A DNA stretch of 64,000 nt from Labrys sedimenti. Lineage in GTDB: Bacteria > Pseudomonadota > Alphaproteobacteria > Rhizobiales > Labraceae. Positions 52,594 through 61,154 of the stretch are shown piece after piece. A model generated the notes under the pieces. It did no database searches. It was not told where the DNA came from and saw only the letters and a list, made by a program, of their open reading frames with translations. Each line of letters begins with the position of its first letter. The first letter of the stretch is position 1. The position numbers and the translations under genes were made by a program. Location of the stretch: the NCBI RefSeq assembly GCF_034424805.1, contig NZ_JAXOUF010000021.1, forward strand, positions 1 through 64,000. The letters run 5' to 3'.

Positions 52594-53493
52594 ATGTCGA
52601 ACCTCAACGACTTCATCCTCTTTGCCCAGGCTGTCGAGCATGCCGGCTTTGCCGCTGCGGCCCGGCAGCTCGGCATCCCCAAATCGACGGTGAGCAAGCG
52701 CGTGGCCGAGTTGGAGGCGCGGCTCGGCGCCCGCCTCCTGAACCGTACCTCCCGCAGCTTCGTGCTGACGGACGCCGGCCGGGAGGTGTTCGAACATGCC
52801 CGGGCGGCGATGATCGAGGTCGAGGCGGCCGAAAGCGCCGTGCTGGCCCGGCGAGCCGAGCCGAGCGGCATCGTCCGCATCACCGCTTCGGTTCCCACCG
52901 CGCAATTCCACCTCGCCGCCCAACTGCCCAGGCTGGCCGCCGCGCTACCCAAGCTGCAGGTCCAGCTCCATGTCACCGACCGTTTCGTCGACCTCATCCA
53001 GGAAGGCTTCGACATCGCGCTCCGGAGCCATTTCGGACCGCTCCCCGATTCCGACCTGATGGCCCGTCCCATTCACCGGGAAGCGATCGGGCTGGTCGCT
53101 GCCCCCGCCTATCTCGCCGCCAGGGGAAGACCGGCCGCACCGGAAGACCTTGCCGGACATGACGGCCTTCTCACCCAGCCGAGGGCGCCGGTGTGGAGGC
53201 TGGCCGCGGGCGGTCAGGCGGCCGAAGTCACACCCCATGCCCGCTTCTTCGCCGACGAATCCGTCGCCTTGCTTGAAGCGGCCAAGGCCGGCCTCGGCAT
53301 CACCGCCCTGCCCCGCTCGATCAGCGCGGCAGCCGTCGTCGATGGCTCCGTCGTGCCCGTGCTGCCGGACTGGCAGGCGGGCGAGGTCACCACCACGGTG
53401 CTGACGACCCATCGGCGCGGGCAACTGCCGGCCGTGCGCGCCGTGGTCGATTTCCTGGCCGGCTCCCTGCGGCCGGCTAGCTCAGGCGATTGA
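52594..53493 (+). CDS. LysR family transcriptional regulator
   Basis: A 299-residue regulator. The N-terminal winged helix is clear (NDFILFAQAVEHAGFAAAARQLGIPKSTVSKRVAELEARLGARLLNRTSRSFVLT), followed by a LysR substrate-binding domain with FDIALRSHFGPLPDSDLMARPI. Divergent from the GST gene with 102 bases between the starts. It probably controls GST expression and its own. Confidence 0.92.
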   Translation: MSNLNDFILFAQAVEHAGFAAAARQLGIPKSTVSKRVAELEARLGARLLNRTSRSFVLTDAGREVFEHARAAMIEVEAAESAVLARRAEPSGIVRITASVPTAQFHLAAQLPRLAAALPKLQVQLHVTDRFVDLIQEGFDIALRSHFGPLPDSDLMARPIHREAIGLVAAPAYLAARGRPAAPEDLAGHDGLLTQPRAPVWRLAAGGQAAEVTPHARFFADESVALLEAAKAGLGITALPRSISAAAVVDGSVVPVLPDWQAGEVTTTVLTTHRRGQLPAVRAVVDFLAGSLRPASSGD

Positions 53494-53569
53494 CGCGGGT
53501 TCGGGTACCTTGCGAAACAGGACGACAAGAGGGCATCCTCCCGCCACGCAACGATATCAGGAGGAAGGC

Positions 53570-54049
53570 ATGGCTGGGCGCGAACACCGCTACAAGGTCA
53601 CGGTCGTCTGGACGGGCAATGAGGGCGAGGGCACCTCGACCTATCGCGGCTATAGCCGCGCCCACCAGATCCTGGCCGAAGGCAAGCCTGTCATCGAGGG
53701 GTCGTCCGATCCGAGTTTTCGCGGCGACGCCACGCGCTGGAACCCCGAGGACCTCTTGGTCGCCTCGCTCTCGGCCTGCCACAAGCTCTGGTATCTTGGC
53801 CTGTGCTCGCAGATGGGCGTCAACGTGCTCTCCTACGAGGACGAGGCCGAAGGCGTGATGGTCGAGGTGGCCGGCGGCGCCGGCCAGTTCGAGAAGGTCA
53901 CCCTGCGCCCGCACATCGTGGTCGCCGCCGGCTCGGACCTGCAAAAAGCCCATGACCTGCACGAGAAGGCGCATGAGATGTGCTTCATCGCCCGCTCGGT
54001 GAATTTTCCGGTCGGGCATGAGGCGGAGATCGTGCTGGCAGGGACATAG
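53570..54049 (+). CDS. OsmC family peroxiredoxin-like protein
   Basis: A 159-residue thiol peroxidase of the OsmC/Ohr superfamily that reduces organic hydroperoxides. The two redox cysteines are in LSACHKLWYLGLC (the usual SACH motif) and HEMCFIARSVNFPV. CAGGAGGAAGG precedes the ATG at 53570. It stands alone downstream of the LysR gene, followed by a family D palindrome. Confidence 0.9.
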   Translation: MAGREHRYKVTVVWTGNEGEGTSTYRGYSRAHQILAEGKPVIEGSSDPSFRGDATRWNPEDLLVASLSACHKLWYLGLCSQMGVNVLSYEDEAEGVMVEVAGGAGQFEKVTLRPHIVVAAGSDLQKAHDLHEKAHEMCFIARSVNFPVGHEAEIVLAGT

Positions 54050-54091
54050 AGCGTTTTTCTTTTTGGGCGTGCCGGTCGGTGGGACGATAGA

Positions 54092-54193
54092 GCGGACGGG
54101 ACGTCCGCGGTCCCAGCCTTCGTGGTTCCGACGCGAACCTTGTCAGCGTCACGCGGGAAACGGCGCGGCTGGGACCGCGGACGTCCCGTCCGC
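54092..54193. repeat. Repeat family D, copy 2
   Basis: Perfect 27-bp terminal arms (GCGGACGGGACGTCCGCGGT... and complement) flank a 48-base spacer. The arms are the same text as copy 1 at 47732 but in the opposite order. It lies between osmC-like and aminotransferase genes. Confidence 0.8.
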
Positions 54194-54239
54194 CCCCGCC
54201 CATGCCCCATGATGGCGTATCTCCCCTTGACTTCCGCAA

Positions 54240-54253
54240 TTTGTGATCACAAA
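54240..54253. promoter_or_regulatory. Palindrome upstream of aminotransferase gene
   Basis: TTTGTGATCACAAA is a perfect 14-bp palindrome 34 bases before the start codon, with a second half-site GGGATCACA just downstream. The GTGATCAC core is reminiscent of GntR-type operators, but no regulator gene adjoins. Confidence 0.5.
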
Positions 54254-54286
54254 ATTGGGATCACATTTTTCGAGGAAGCGCGCATC

Positions 54287-55675
54287 ATGACCTTGCACCA
54301 GACCAATCTCACCACAGCGGAACTGCGTGCGATCGATGCCGCGCATCATTTGCATCCCTTCACCGACACCAAGGGCCTGAATGCCGAGGGCGCGCGCGTC
54401 ATCGTCAAGGCCAAGGGCGTGCATCTGTGGGATTCGGAAGGCAACCAGATCATCGACGGCATGTCGGGTCTGTGGAACGTCAATATCGGCTATGGCCGCG
54501 AGGAAATCGTCGACGTCGTGGCGCAGCAGATGCGCGAACTGCCCTTCTACAACACCTTCTTCAAGACCACCCATCTGCCGGCGATCGAGCTTTCGCGCCT
54601 GCTGGCGGAGGTGACGCCGCCGCAGTTCAGCCGGGTGTTCTTCACCGGCTCGGGCTCGGAATCCAACGACACCATCATCCGCATGGTGCGCCATTACTGG
54701 GCGGCCCAGGACAAGCCGGGCAAATCGACCATCATCGCCCGCAAGAACGGCTATCACGGCTCGACCATCGGCGGCGCCTCGCTCGGCGGCATGACGCCGA
54801 TGCATGCCCAGGGCGGCCTGCCGATCCCCGGCATCGTCCATATCGCCCAGCCCTATTGGTATGCCGAGGGCGGCGACCGCAGCCCGGAGGAGTTCGGCCT
54901 GTGGGCGGCGCGTGAACTCGAGCGCACCATCGACGAGCTCGGCGCCGACAATATCGCCGCCTTCATCGCCGAACCGATCCAGGGTGCCGGCGCGGTGGTG
55001 ATCCCGCCCGCAACCTACTGGCCTGAGATCCAGCGCATCTGCCGTGAGCGCGACATCCTTTTGGTCTCGGACGAGGTGATCTGCGGCTTCGGTCGCACCG
55101 GCGAGTGGTTCGGCTGCGAATATTTCGGCGTCGAGCCCGACATCATGGCCATGGCCAAGGGTATCTCCTCCGGCTACCTGCCGATCGGCGGCGTGATGGT
55201 GACGGAAAAGGTGGCCGAGGTGATCGCCAATGCCGGCGACTTCAACCACGGCTACACCTATTCGGGCCATCCGGCCTGCGCCGCGGCGGCCATCGCCAAC
55301 ATCAAGATCCTGCGCGAAGAGAAGATCGTCGAGCGCGTCAAGGACGATATCGGCCCCTATATGCAGAAGCAGTGGCTGGCGCTGGGCGATCATCCCATGG
55401 TCGGCGAAGCGCGCATGATCGGCCTGATCGGCGCCCTCGAACTGACGCCGAACAAGAAGGCCCGCGCCTCCTGGCCGGTGGAGACGGGCACGGTCGGCCT
55501 GATCGCCCGCGACTTCTCCTTCCAGCACGGCCTCGTGATGCGCGCCACCCGCGATACGCTGATCATCGCCCCGCCGCTGGTGATCAGCCATGAGGAAGTC
55601 GACGCCCTGATCGCCGCCGCCAAGAAGACGCTCGACGACAGCTGGGCCGAGGTGAAGCGGCGCGGATATGTGTGA
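54287..55675 (+). CDS. Class III (omega) aminotransferase, putrescine-pyruvate aminotransferase-like
   Basis: Cytoplasmic PLP enzyme of 462 residues. The N-terminal AELRAIDAAHHLHPFTD and DSEGNQIIDGMSGLWNVNIGYG match the SpuC-like branch (putrescine or other amine to pyruvate). Family motifs include FTGSGSESNDTIIRMVRHYW, RKNGYHGSTIGGASLGGM, EPIQGAGAVVIPPATYW, DEVICGFGRTGEWFG and the PLP lysine in MAMAKGISSGYLPIGG. GAGGAAG lies upstream of the ATG. Beta-alanine or taurine are possible alternative amine donors. It stands alone, under a palindromic operator. Confidence 0.9.
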   Translation: MTLHQTNLTTAELRAIDAAHHLHPFTDTKGLNAEGARVIVKAKGVHLWDSEGNQIIDGMSGLWNVNIGYGREEIVDVVAQQMRELPFYNTFFKTTHLPAIELSRLLAEVTPPQFSRVFFTGSGSESNDTIIRMVRHYWAAQDKPGKSTIIARKNGYHGSTIGGASLGGMTPMHAQGGLPIPGIVHIAQPYWYAEGGDRSPEEFGLWAARELERTIDELGADNIAAFIAEPIQGAGAVVIPPATYWPEIQRICRERDILLVSDEVICGFGRTGEWFGCEYFGVEPDIMAMAKGISSGYLPIGGVMVTEKVAEVIANAGDFNHGYTYSGHPACAAAAIANIKILREEKIVERVKDDIGPYMQKQWLALGDHPMVGEARMIGLIGALELTPNKKARASWPVETGTVGLIARDFSFQHGLVMRATRDTLIIAPPLVISHEEVDALIAAAKKTLDDSWAEVKRRGYV

Positions 55676-55688
55676 GGAGTGAGAAGTC

Positions 55689-55872
55689 ACCCCTCATCCC
55701 CCGGCCGGGACCTCTCGTCAACTCAAGAGAGTTGACGAGACCCGCAAGGGGAGAAGGGGTTTTAGTGGGTTAGGTCAAGTTCAACGGTACGGTCCCGAGT
55801 AGCGCGTCCCGAGCCAGACAAATTCCCTTCTCCCCTTGCGGGAGAAGGTGGCGGCAGCCGGATGAGGGGTGG
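55689..55872. repeat. Palindromic repeat family C, copy 2, with inserted hairpin
   Basis: Same arms as copy 1 (CCCCTCATC...GCAAGGGGAGAAG and CTTCTCCCCTTGCGGGAGAAG...GATGAGGGG). A 28-base perfect hairpin (TCTCGTCAACTC-AAGA-complement, 55713-55740) replaces four bases in the left arm relative to copy 1. It lies between the convergent aminotransferase and kinase genes. Confidence 0.78.
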
Positions 55873-55883
55873 TGGCACCGCCC

Positions 55884-56780
55884 TCACCGATAACGCCGCG
55901 GCCGCGTCGAAACCGCCAGCGAGGCTACCGTAACGCCGTTCGCCACCGCTCTCTCAAGATCTTCGCTCTCGGCCAAACTGGCGAAATAACCGGCCGAGAA
56001 GGTGTCGCCGGCTCCGATCGTGTCAACGACCTTTACCTGCGGGGCCGTCACCCTCACATGCTCGTCCCCGCGCCAGGCCAGGGCGCCCTTGGGCCCGCAT
56101 TTGATCACCAGGCTGGCACCGGCGGGCATCGGAGGCCGTATCCTATCGGCGGCCGCCTCGACGGTTTCGGCGCCGGTGAGCCCCTTGGCCTCGATGTCGT
56201 TGATCAGGACATGCTCGCAATGGCCGATCCAGGCGTTCACCCGCGCACGAACCTCATCCGTCCAGCCGCCATCCGGCCAGCCCGTATCGAGGGCGATGCG
56301 ATAGCCGCGATGCCGCAGGATGGCGATCAACTCGTCATAATCCGCAAGCAAGGCCGGTATCACGAAGGGTCCGACCAGCAGGGCCACGCAGCCCTGCCCT
56401 GCCTCGTCGAGCTGCGCCAGCACGTCCTTGAGCCCGAAGGCATGCAGATGGCCGGTGGTGGTAAAAAAGGTGCGGTCCCCGTCGGGATGTCCGATGCCGA
56501 CCGAAACCGTGGTCGCCCCCTCGGCCACCGTCCAGCCCTCGGCCCGCGCCCCGAAAGGCTCGGCCAGCCAGCGGCCGAGCATGTCGTTGCCGCGGCTGGT
56601 GATCAGCCTGTAATCGACGCCAAGGGCATCGAGGGCCAGGGCCGTGTTGCCGGCGGCGCCGCCGACGCGGAATTCGCTCTCGGGCACGATCACTTCCGTG
56701 CCCGGTTGCGGCCAGGGCGCCTGCGGGCCCATTACGAGATCGACATTGACGTTGCCGATCAGAAACAGCGGTTCCCTCAT
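55884..56780 (-). CDS. PfkB family sugar kinase
   Basis: An ATP-dependent kinase of 298 residues (ribokinase fold). The glycine pair signature FRVGGAAGNTALALDALG and the catalytic/anion-hole motif DTIGAGDTFSAGYF are intact. It ends the operon binding protein - permeases - SIS protein - kinase; its ATG overlaps the SIS stop (ATGA). PfkB kinases coupled to a SIS-domain deglycase are known for fructoselysine (FrlD with FrlB), so phosphorylation of an imported fructosamine or amino sugar is my best inference; the actual sugar is unknown. Confidence 0.9.
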   Translation of the reverse strand: MREPLFLIGNVNVDLVMGPQAPWPQPGTEVIVPESEFRVGGAAGNTALALDALGVDYRLITSRGNDMLGRWLAEPFGARAEGWTVAEGATTVSVGIGHPDGDRTFFTTTGHLHAFGLKDVLAQLDEAGQGCVALLVGPFVIPALLADYDELIAILRHRGYRIALDTGWPDGGWTDEVRARVNAWIGHCEHVLINDIEAKGLTGAETVEAAADRIRPPMPAGASLVIKCGPKGALAWRGDEHVRVTAPQVKVVDTIGAGDTFSAGYFASLAESEDLERAVANGVTVASLAVSTRPRRYR

Positions 56781-57793
56781 AGCTCCGTCGTCACCTTGGT
56801 CGAGCGCAGGGGCTCGCCGACATGATCGACCCGGCCGGCCGCGAAGGTCACCAGGAAGGCCTGCAGCGCCGGCAGCACGGCGAAAATGGCCGCCATGCCC
56901 TCCTCGCGCGGCAGGCGGACAGTGACGGCATCGGCGATATCGGCCTCGCCGGAGAGATCGAACACCACCACCGGCGATCCGGCCGCGCGGCAGGCCGCCG
57001 CCAGCCCCGGCGCGAGGCCGGCCGAGGGGCCGGCGGCGCGCAGCAGCACGATGCCGCTCGCCGGCGACAGCATCTCCATCGGCCCATGCCGCAACTGGCC
57101 GCCTTCCAGGGCCAGGGCCGGCAGGCGGGCGAGTTCCATCACGCAGAGCGCGCCGGATTCGGCCACGCCCTGCAGCTCGGCCCGGCCGCTGAGGATGAGG
57201 GAGGTACTGGCGCTCAGAGCCGACAGCGCCGCCCCGAGATCGGGCCGGACGGGCGCGTCAAGCATGGCGAGCGCCCTTTGCGCCGGCAGGCCCAGTGCAG
57301 CAAGCACCGCCAGGTGCAGCGCGTGGCTGACCAGGAGGCTGCGGGTGGCGGCGAAGGCCTTTTCCGATCCGCCGACACCGACGAGGGCGGGCGCGCCGCG
57401 ACCAAGCGCACTGTCGGCGTCGAGGGTGAGCCCGAAACGTTCCTGCCGCCCGGCGGGCCGTTCGAGAAAGGCGACGATCTCGCCCGAATTGCCGGATTGC
57501 GACACCAGCAGCACCGTGCGCTCGCGGTCGGGCTGCGGCGTGATCAGGAGTTCGGACACCACCTCAGTCTCGACCTCGATGCCAAGCCGGCGATAGAGCA
57601 CGGCGGCTGCGCGGTTGACCCAGTGCGAGCCGCCCATGGCGGCCAGGGTCAGCCGGCCGGTACGGCGGATGCTGTCGGCCAGCCGCGCGGCCATCGGCCC
57701 GGCGCCATGGAAGGAGGCCAGTGCATCGGCATGCTGCCTGCTCATTTCGGCCTCGATCATCGCCAGGCCCGTGCCCGGCACGATTGTACTCAT
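56777..57793 (-). CDS. SIS domain sugar isomerase/deglycase
   Basis: About 338 residues with two SIS domains, like the isomerase half of GlmS and the deglycases FrlB/AgaS. Visible marks: AAMGGSHWVNRAAAVLYRRLGIEVETEV, VSQSGNSGEIVAFLE in the first domain, and the second-domain LALEGGQLRHGPMEML, matching the catalytic Glu/His region (E...HGP) of the family. It would act on a phosphorylated aminosugar or fructosamine made by the adjoining PfkB kinase. GGGTTG precedes the ATG at 57793, four bases after the permease stop. Confidence 0.87.
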   Translation of the reverse strand: MSTIVPGTGLAMIEAEMSRQHADALASFHGAGPMAARLADSIRRTGRLTLAAMGGSHWVNRAAAVLYRRLGIEVETEVVSELLITPQPDRERTVLLVSQSGNSGEIVAFLERPAGRQERFGLTLDADSALGRGAPALVGVGGSEKAFAATRSLLVSHALHLAVLAALGLPAQRALAMLDAPVRPDLGAALSALSASTSLILSGRAELQGVAESGALCVMELARLPALALEGGQLRHGPMEMLSPASGIVLLRAAGPSAGLAPGLAAACRAAGSPVVVFDLSGEADIADAVTVRLPREEGMAAIFAVLPALQAFLVTFAAGRVDHVGEPLRSTKVTTEL

Positions 57794-57797
57794 GATA

Positions 57798-58646
57798 TCA
57801 ACCCTTGACGCTGCCGGCGGTGAGCCCGGCAACCAGTGACTTTTGCAGGATGAAGGCGATCAGAACCGGCGGCAGCGCCGTCAGCAGGCCCGCAGCCGAG
57901 ACCAGGCCGAAATCGGTGGCACGGCCGGCGGCGAAATCGGCGATGGTGACGGTGAGGGTCTTGGCGTTCTGGTTCGAGGTGAAGAGCAGGGCGTAGAAGA
58001 ATTCGTCCCAGGCCAGCAGGATGGCGAACAGCGCCGCCGTGGCGACGCCGGCCCTGGCATAGGGCAGCGTGACCCACCACAGGGTCTGCAGCGTCGAGGC
58101 CCCATCGATCGCCGCCGCGCTCTCGAGCTCGCCGGGCACCGCATCGAAGGAGGATTTGATGAACCAGGCGGTGAAGGGCGTCAGGATCGAACAATAGACG
58201 ATAATCAGGCCGAGCACATTGTTGAGCAGCCCGAGCATCGAAAGCAGAAAATAGAGCGGCAGGATCAGCGCCACGGCCGGCGTCATATAGGTGGCGAGGA
58301 TGCTGTAGAGCACCACCGAGACGCCGCGATTGCGGTAGCGCGAAAAGGCCCAACCGGCCGGCACCGCCACCAGCAGCGACAACGCCGTGGCGCCGAGCGA
58401 GCTCAGCAAGCTGTTGCGCAGCGCCATCAGGAAGGCTTCGCCTGGGCTGTTGGCCTCGAAGGTGAGCAGGCGGGCATAGCGGCTGAAGTCGACGTGGCGC
58501 GGGACGAGCGACAGGGGCTTGGCGGTGAGATCCGAAGGCAGCGATATGCTCATTACACCGAGCCATGCCACCGGCGCCAGCGTCACCACCAGGAACAGGG
58601 CGACGCCGCAATACAGGAAGAAAGTTGCGATGGAGCTTCGCTGCAT
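57798..58646 (-). CDS. Carbohydrate ABC transporter permease, MalG type
   Basis: Inner-membrane subunit of 282 residues of a CUT1 importer. Six membrane segments; EAA loop GELESAAAIDGASTLQTLWWVTLPYARAG. Its start (ATG at 58646 behind GGAGGCTTGATC) lies two bases after the upstream permease stop. It is co-transcribed with the binding protein and first permease upstream and the SIS and PfkB genes downstream. No ATPase gene is in this operon, so a shared MalK-type ATPase from elsewhere (possibly that at 4010-5080) must serve it. Confidence 0.93.
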   Translation of the reverse strand: MQRSSIATFFLYCGVALFLVVTLAPVAWLGVMSISLPSDLTAKPLSLVPRHVDFSRYARLLTFEANSPGEAFLMALRNSLLSSLGATALSLLVAVPAGWAFSRYRNRGVSVVLYSILATYMTPAVALILPLYFLLSMLGLLNNVLGLIIVYCSILTPFTAWFIKSSFDAVPGELESAAAIDGASTLQTLWWVTLPYARAGVATAALFAILLAWDEFFYALLFTSNQNAKTLTVTIADFAAGRATDFGLVSAAGLLTALPPVLIAFILQKSLVAGLTAGSVKG

Positions 58647-58648
58647 GA

Positions 58649-59533
58649 TCAAGCCTCCTGCCTGCGCATCAGCCGGACGTAGAAGCCGACGAAGACCATG
58701 CAGATCAGCACCACGATGAGGGCGTAGGAGGCGCCCGATCCCACCCGCATGAAGCGGAAGGATTCCTCATAGACAAAGAAGCTCATGGTCTTGGTCGAGC
58801 TCGCCGGGCCGCCCCGTGTCATCACATAGAAGATGTCGAAGACTTTCAGTGCCTCGATCGAGCGCAGCACCAGCGCCACCAGCAGCGGCGGCGCGATCAC
58901 CGGCCAGGTGACGGCCTTGAAGCGCTGCCAGGCATTGGCCCCGTCGAGCGTGGCGGCACCGTAGAGTTCCAGCGGCGCCGACTGCAGTGCGGCCAGTACG
59001 ATCAACGCCACCAGCGGATAGTTCTTCCAGACATCGGCGACGATCACCGCATTCATGGCGCTGCCTTCGGTGCCGAGCCAGCTGCGATAGCTTTCCATCA
59101 GCCCGCTCTGGGTCAGCACTGCATTGAGGACGCCGAAATCGGGCTGGTAGATCAGGCGCCACATCAGGGCGTTGACGATGGTAGGCACCGCCCAGGGCAG
59201 CACCAGCAGAGCCCGGCAGAAGGTGCGGCCGCGAAATTTCTCGTTGAGCAGCAGGGCGACCGCGATGCCGAGCAGGGCCTCGGCGCTGATCGAGACGACG
59301 GTGAAATAGATCGTCCGGCCCGCTGCGGCGAGAAATTCGGAATCGCTGAAGGCGTAGGCGAAGTTCTCCAGCCCGATGAAATGCGCCGCCCCCGGCCCCG
59401 CCATCAGGCGGGTATCGGTGAAGGCCAGCCACAGGGTCATCAGGATGGGATAGCCGACCGCCGCGAACACGATGACCAGCATCGGGCCGAGCAGAAGCCA
59501 TGGTGAGGGCATGCCGACACGGCCGCTCATCAT
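58649..59533 (-). CDS. Carbohydrate ABC transporter permease, MalF type
   Basis: Inner-membrane subunit of about 294 residues. Six membrane segments; family features FTDTRLMAGPGAAHFIGLENF, LLVLPWAVPTIVNALMWRLIY and the EAA loop LELYGAATLDGANAWQRFKAVTWPVIAP. The ATG at 59533 is used; GGAAGG lies about 12 bases away, so it may be weakly translated or coupled. It is separated from the binding-protein gene by 193 bases that hold a family B palindrome. Confidence 0.92.
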   Translation of the reverse strand: MMSGRVGMPSPWLLLGPMLVIVFAAVGYPILMTLWLAFTDTRLMAGPGAAHFIGLENFAYAFSDSEFLAAAGRTIYFTVVSISAEALLGIAVALLLNEKFRGRTFCRALLVLPWAVPTIVNALMWRLIYQPDFGVLNAVLTQSGLMESYRSWLGTEGSAMNAVIVADVWKNYPLVALIVLAALQSAPLELYGAATLDGANAWQRFKAVTWPVIAPPLLVALVLRSIEALKVFDIFYVMTRGGPASSTKTMSFFVYEESFRFMRVGSGASYALIVVLICMVFVGFYVRLMRRQEA

Positions 59534-59620
59534 CAGGCAGATTCCTTCCAGCAAGACGGGAGGGCGTATCCGCCTCCCTAAGTCGGTATTTGGCGCTTGG
59601 GCACCGAGACGAGCGCAACC

Positions 59621-59707
59621 TTTGTCATTGCCGGGCTTGCCCCGGCAATCCAGCTCCTCTTTCGAAGCGAAGTCCGGATGCCCGGGTCAAGCCCGGGCAT
59701 GACAAAG
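59621..59707. repeat. Dispersed repeat family B, copy 4, inside ABC operon
   Basis: TTGTCATTGCCGGGCTTGCCCC...GGCAATCCAGC at the left and CCGGATGCCCGGGTCAAGCC...GGGCATGACAAAGGTCGG at the right, two strong palindromes in 87 bp. It lies in the gap between the binding-protein gene and the permease gene, the same relative place as the family C copy in the first ABC operon. Confidence 0.78.
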
Positions 59708-59726
59708 GTCGGTGCCCACCAATCCC

Positions 59727-60971
59727 TTACCGGATGCGCGCGGCATCCTTGGCCGCGGCCGCGAGGGCGTCGGCGGGCGAAGTCTTGCCGGCCAGCGCGT
59801 TCTGGATCTGCGCCTGCAGGATGGTCGAGAGCTCCTGGTAGGAGGCGACAGTCGGCCGCGGCGTCATCAGGCCGATGGAGATATCGGCAGCCTTGACCAG
59901 GCTCTCCTGGCCCTTGGTGACGGCAGGATCGGTGTAGGACGCCTTCCAGATCGGCAGGCTGAGCTTGGCATATTGGTCCTGCACTGGCTTGGAGGTGAGA
60001 TAGGCGATGTACTTCCAGGCAAGATCCGGCTTGGTCGAGCCGGCCGTGATGCCGAGCGCCATCGAGCCGTTCACCCCCGAAGCCGTGCTCTTGCCCTCGA
60101 CGCCGGGCGCCGGCACCACGCCGACCTTGCCCACCACCTTGCTTTCGGCAGGATCATTGGCCTTGGCATACATATAGGTCCAGTTGAGCGCGAAGGCCGC
60201 GTCGCCCGCCGAGAACACCTTGCGGACGTCCTCTTCCAGATATTCCTTGGAATTGGGGTTGGAGAGGCCGTTCTTGAGGCTGTCGGCCATGTAGGTGACC
60301 GCGTCGAGCGAACCGCCCTTGTCGAAGACCGGCTTGTCCCCTTCGAAGAACTTGCCGCCATAGGCAGCCGTCAAGGTCACGTAGTCACAGATGACCGCCT
60401 CGGCCTGCGACCAGCTCCAGACGATGGGATATTGCACCAGCCCCTTGTCCTTGATGATCTTGGCGTCCTTGGCCAGTTCATCCCAGGTCTTGGGCGGCTC
60501 CTTGATGCCGGCCTTTTCGAGAATCTCGGTGTTGTAGAACAGATATTTGGTGTCGAGGATCCACGGCATGCCATAGGTCTTGCCGTCATAGTTCACGGTG
60601 GCCCAAGCCCCGTCGAACACCTTGGAGCGATCGAGATCCTTCAACCGGTCGGTGACATCGACCAGGACGCCGTTCTGCGCGAAGGCGGCCGGCCAGATCA
60701 CGTCGTAGAGCACCACGTCATAGCCGGCGCCGCCGGCGGCCTTGGAAGCCACGATCTTGTCGTAGAGGGCTTCATAGGGCACGAATTCGGCATTGACGGT
60801 GACGCCGGGGTTTTCTTTCTCGAAGGCTGCCGTCATCGCCTTGACGTCGGCGTCGCTATAGGCGGCCTGCGCCATGAACAGGGCATTGAGCGTCTCGGCC
60901 GCGGCCGGCGACAATCCCGCCAGGGCCGTCATCGCCAGCCCGGCCAGCACAGACTTGTGAATTCCAGACAT
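59727..60971 (-). CDS. Carbohydrate ABC transporter substrate-binding protein
   Basis: Periplasmic extracellular family 1 binding protein of about 414 residues. Signal peptide SVLAGLAMTALAGLSPAAAE, then ETLNALFMAQAAYSDADVKAMTAAFEKENPGVTVNAEFVPYEALYDKI as in the family, and AFALNWTYMY near the ligand site. The ATG at 60971 is preferred (GGGAG nine bases ahead). It is the first gene of the operon with the two permeases, SIS protein and PfkB kinase, and is divergent from a ROK repressor. Confidence 0.92.
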   Translation of the reverse strand: MSGIHKSVLAGLAMTALAGLSPAAAETLNALFMAQAAYSDADVKAMTAAFEKENPGVTVNAEFVPYEALYDKIVASKAAGGAGYDVVLYDVIWPAAFAQNGVLVDVTDRLKDLDRSKVFDGAWATVNYDGKTYGMPWILDTKYLFYNTEILEKAGIKEPPKTWDELAKDAKIIKDKGLVQYPIVWSWSQAEAVICDYVTLTAAYGGKFFEGDKPVFDKGGSLDAVTYMADSLKNGLSNPNSKEYLEEDVRKVFSAGDAAFALNWTYMYAKANDPAESKVVGKVGVVPAPGVEGKSTASGVNGSMALGITAGSTKPDLAWKYIAYLTSKPVQDQYAKLSLPIWKASYTDPAVTKGQESLVKAADISIGLMTPRPTVASYQELSTILQAQIQNALAGKTSPADALAAAAKDAARIR

Positions 60972-61095
60972 TGCAATCATCTCCCGCTTGCAATTCGATC
61001 AGCAGCTCATGGCCGCCCTGCATGGTTCAGGGGCGCGGAGAGTTCTCGATGGCTCTCGATCGTTTTCTGCGGCCCGGAAAATTATTAACTCAATT

Positions 61096-61111
61096 TGTTT
61101 GAATGTAAACA
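61096..61111. promoter_or_regulatory. Candidate ROK-regulator operator
   Basis: TGTTT-GAATGT-AAACA, a 5-6-5 inverted repeat inside an AT-rich tract (TTATTAACTCAATTTG) between the divergent binding-protein and ROK genes. ROK repressors of the NagC/Mlc group recognise T/A-rich sites of this kind, so it is the likely operator for the neighbour at 61155. Confidence 0.5.
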
Positions 61112-61154
61112 TGCTGCCATAGTTGCCCGTGAAATGATGAACGGGGTGGGTGAC

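Noticed and set aside
47732..54193. Could the family D repeats be a CRISPR array?
   Set aside because: The copies are 1.4 to 2.5 kb apart with genes between them, each is an inverted repeat, and no cas gene is present.
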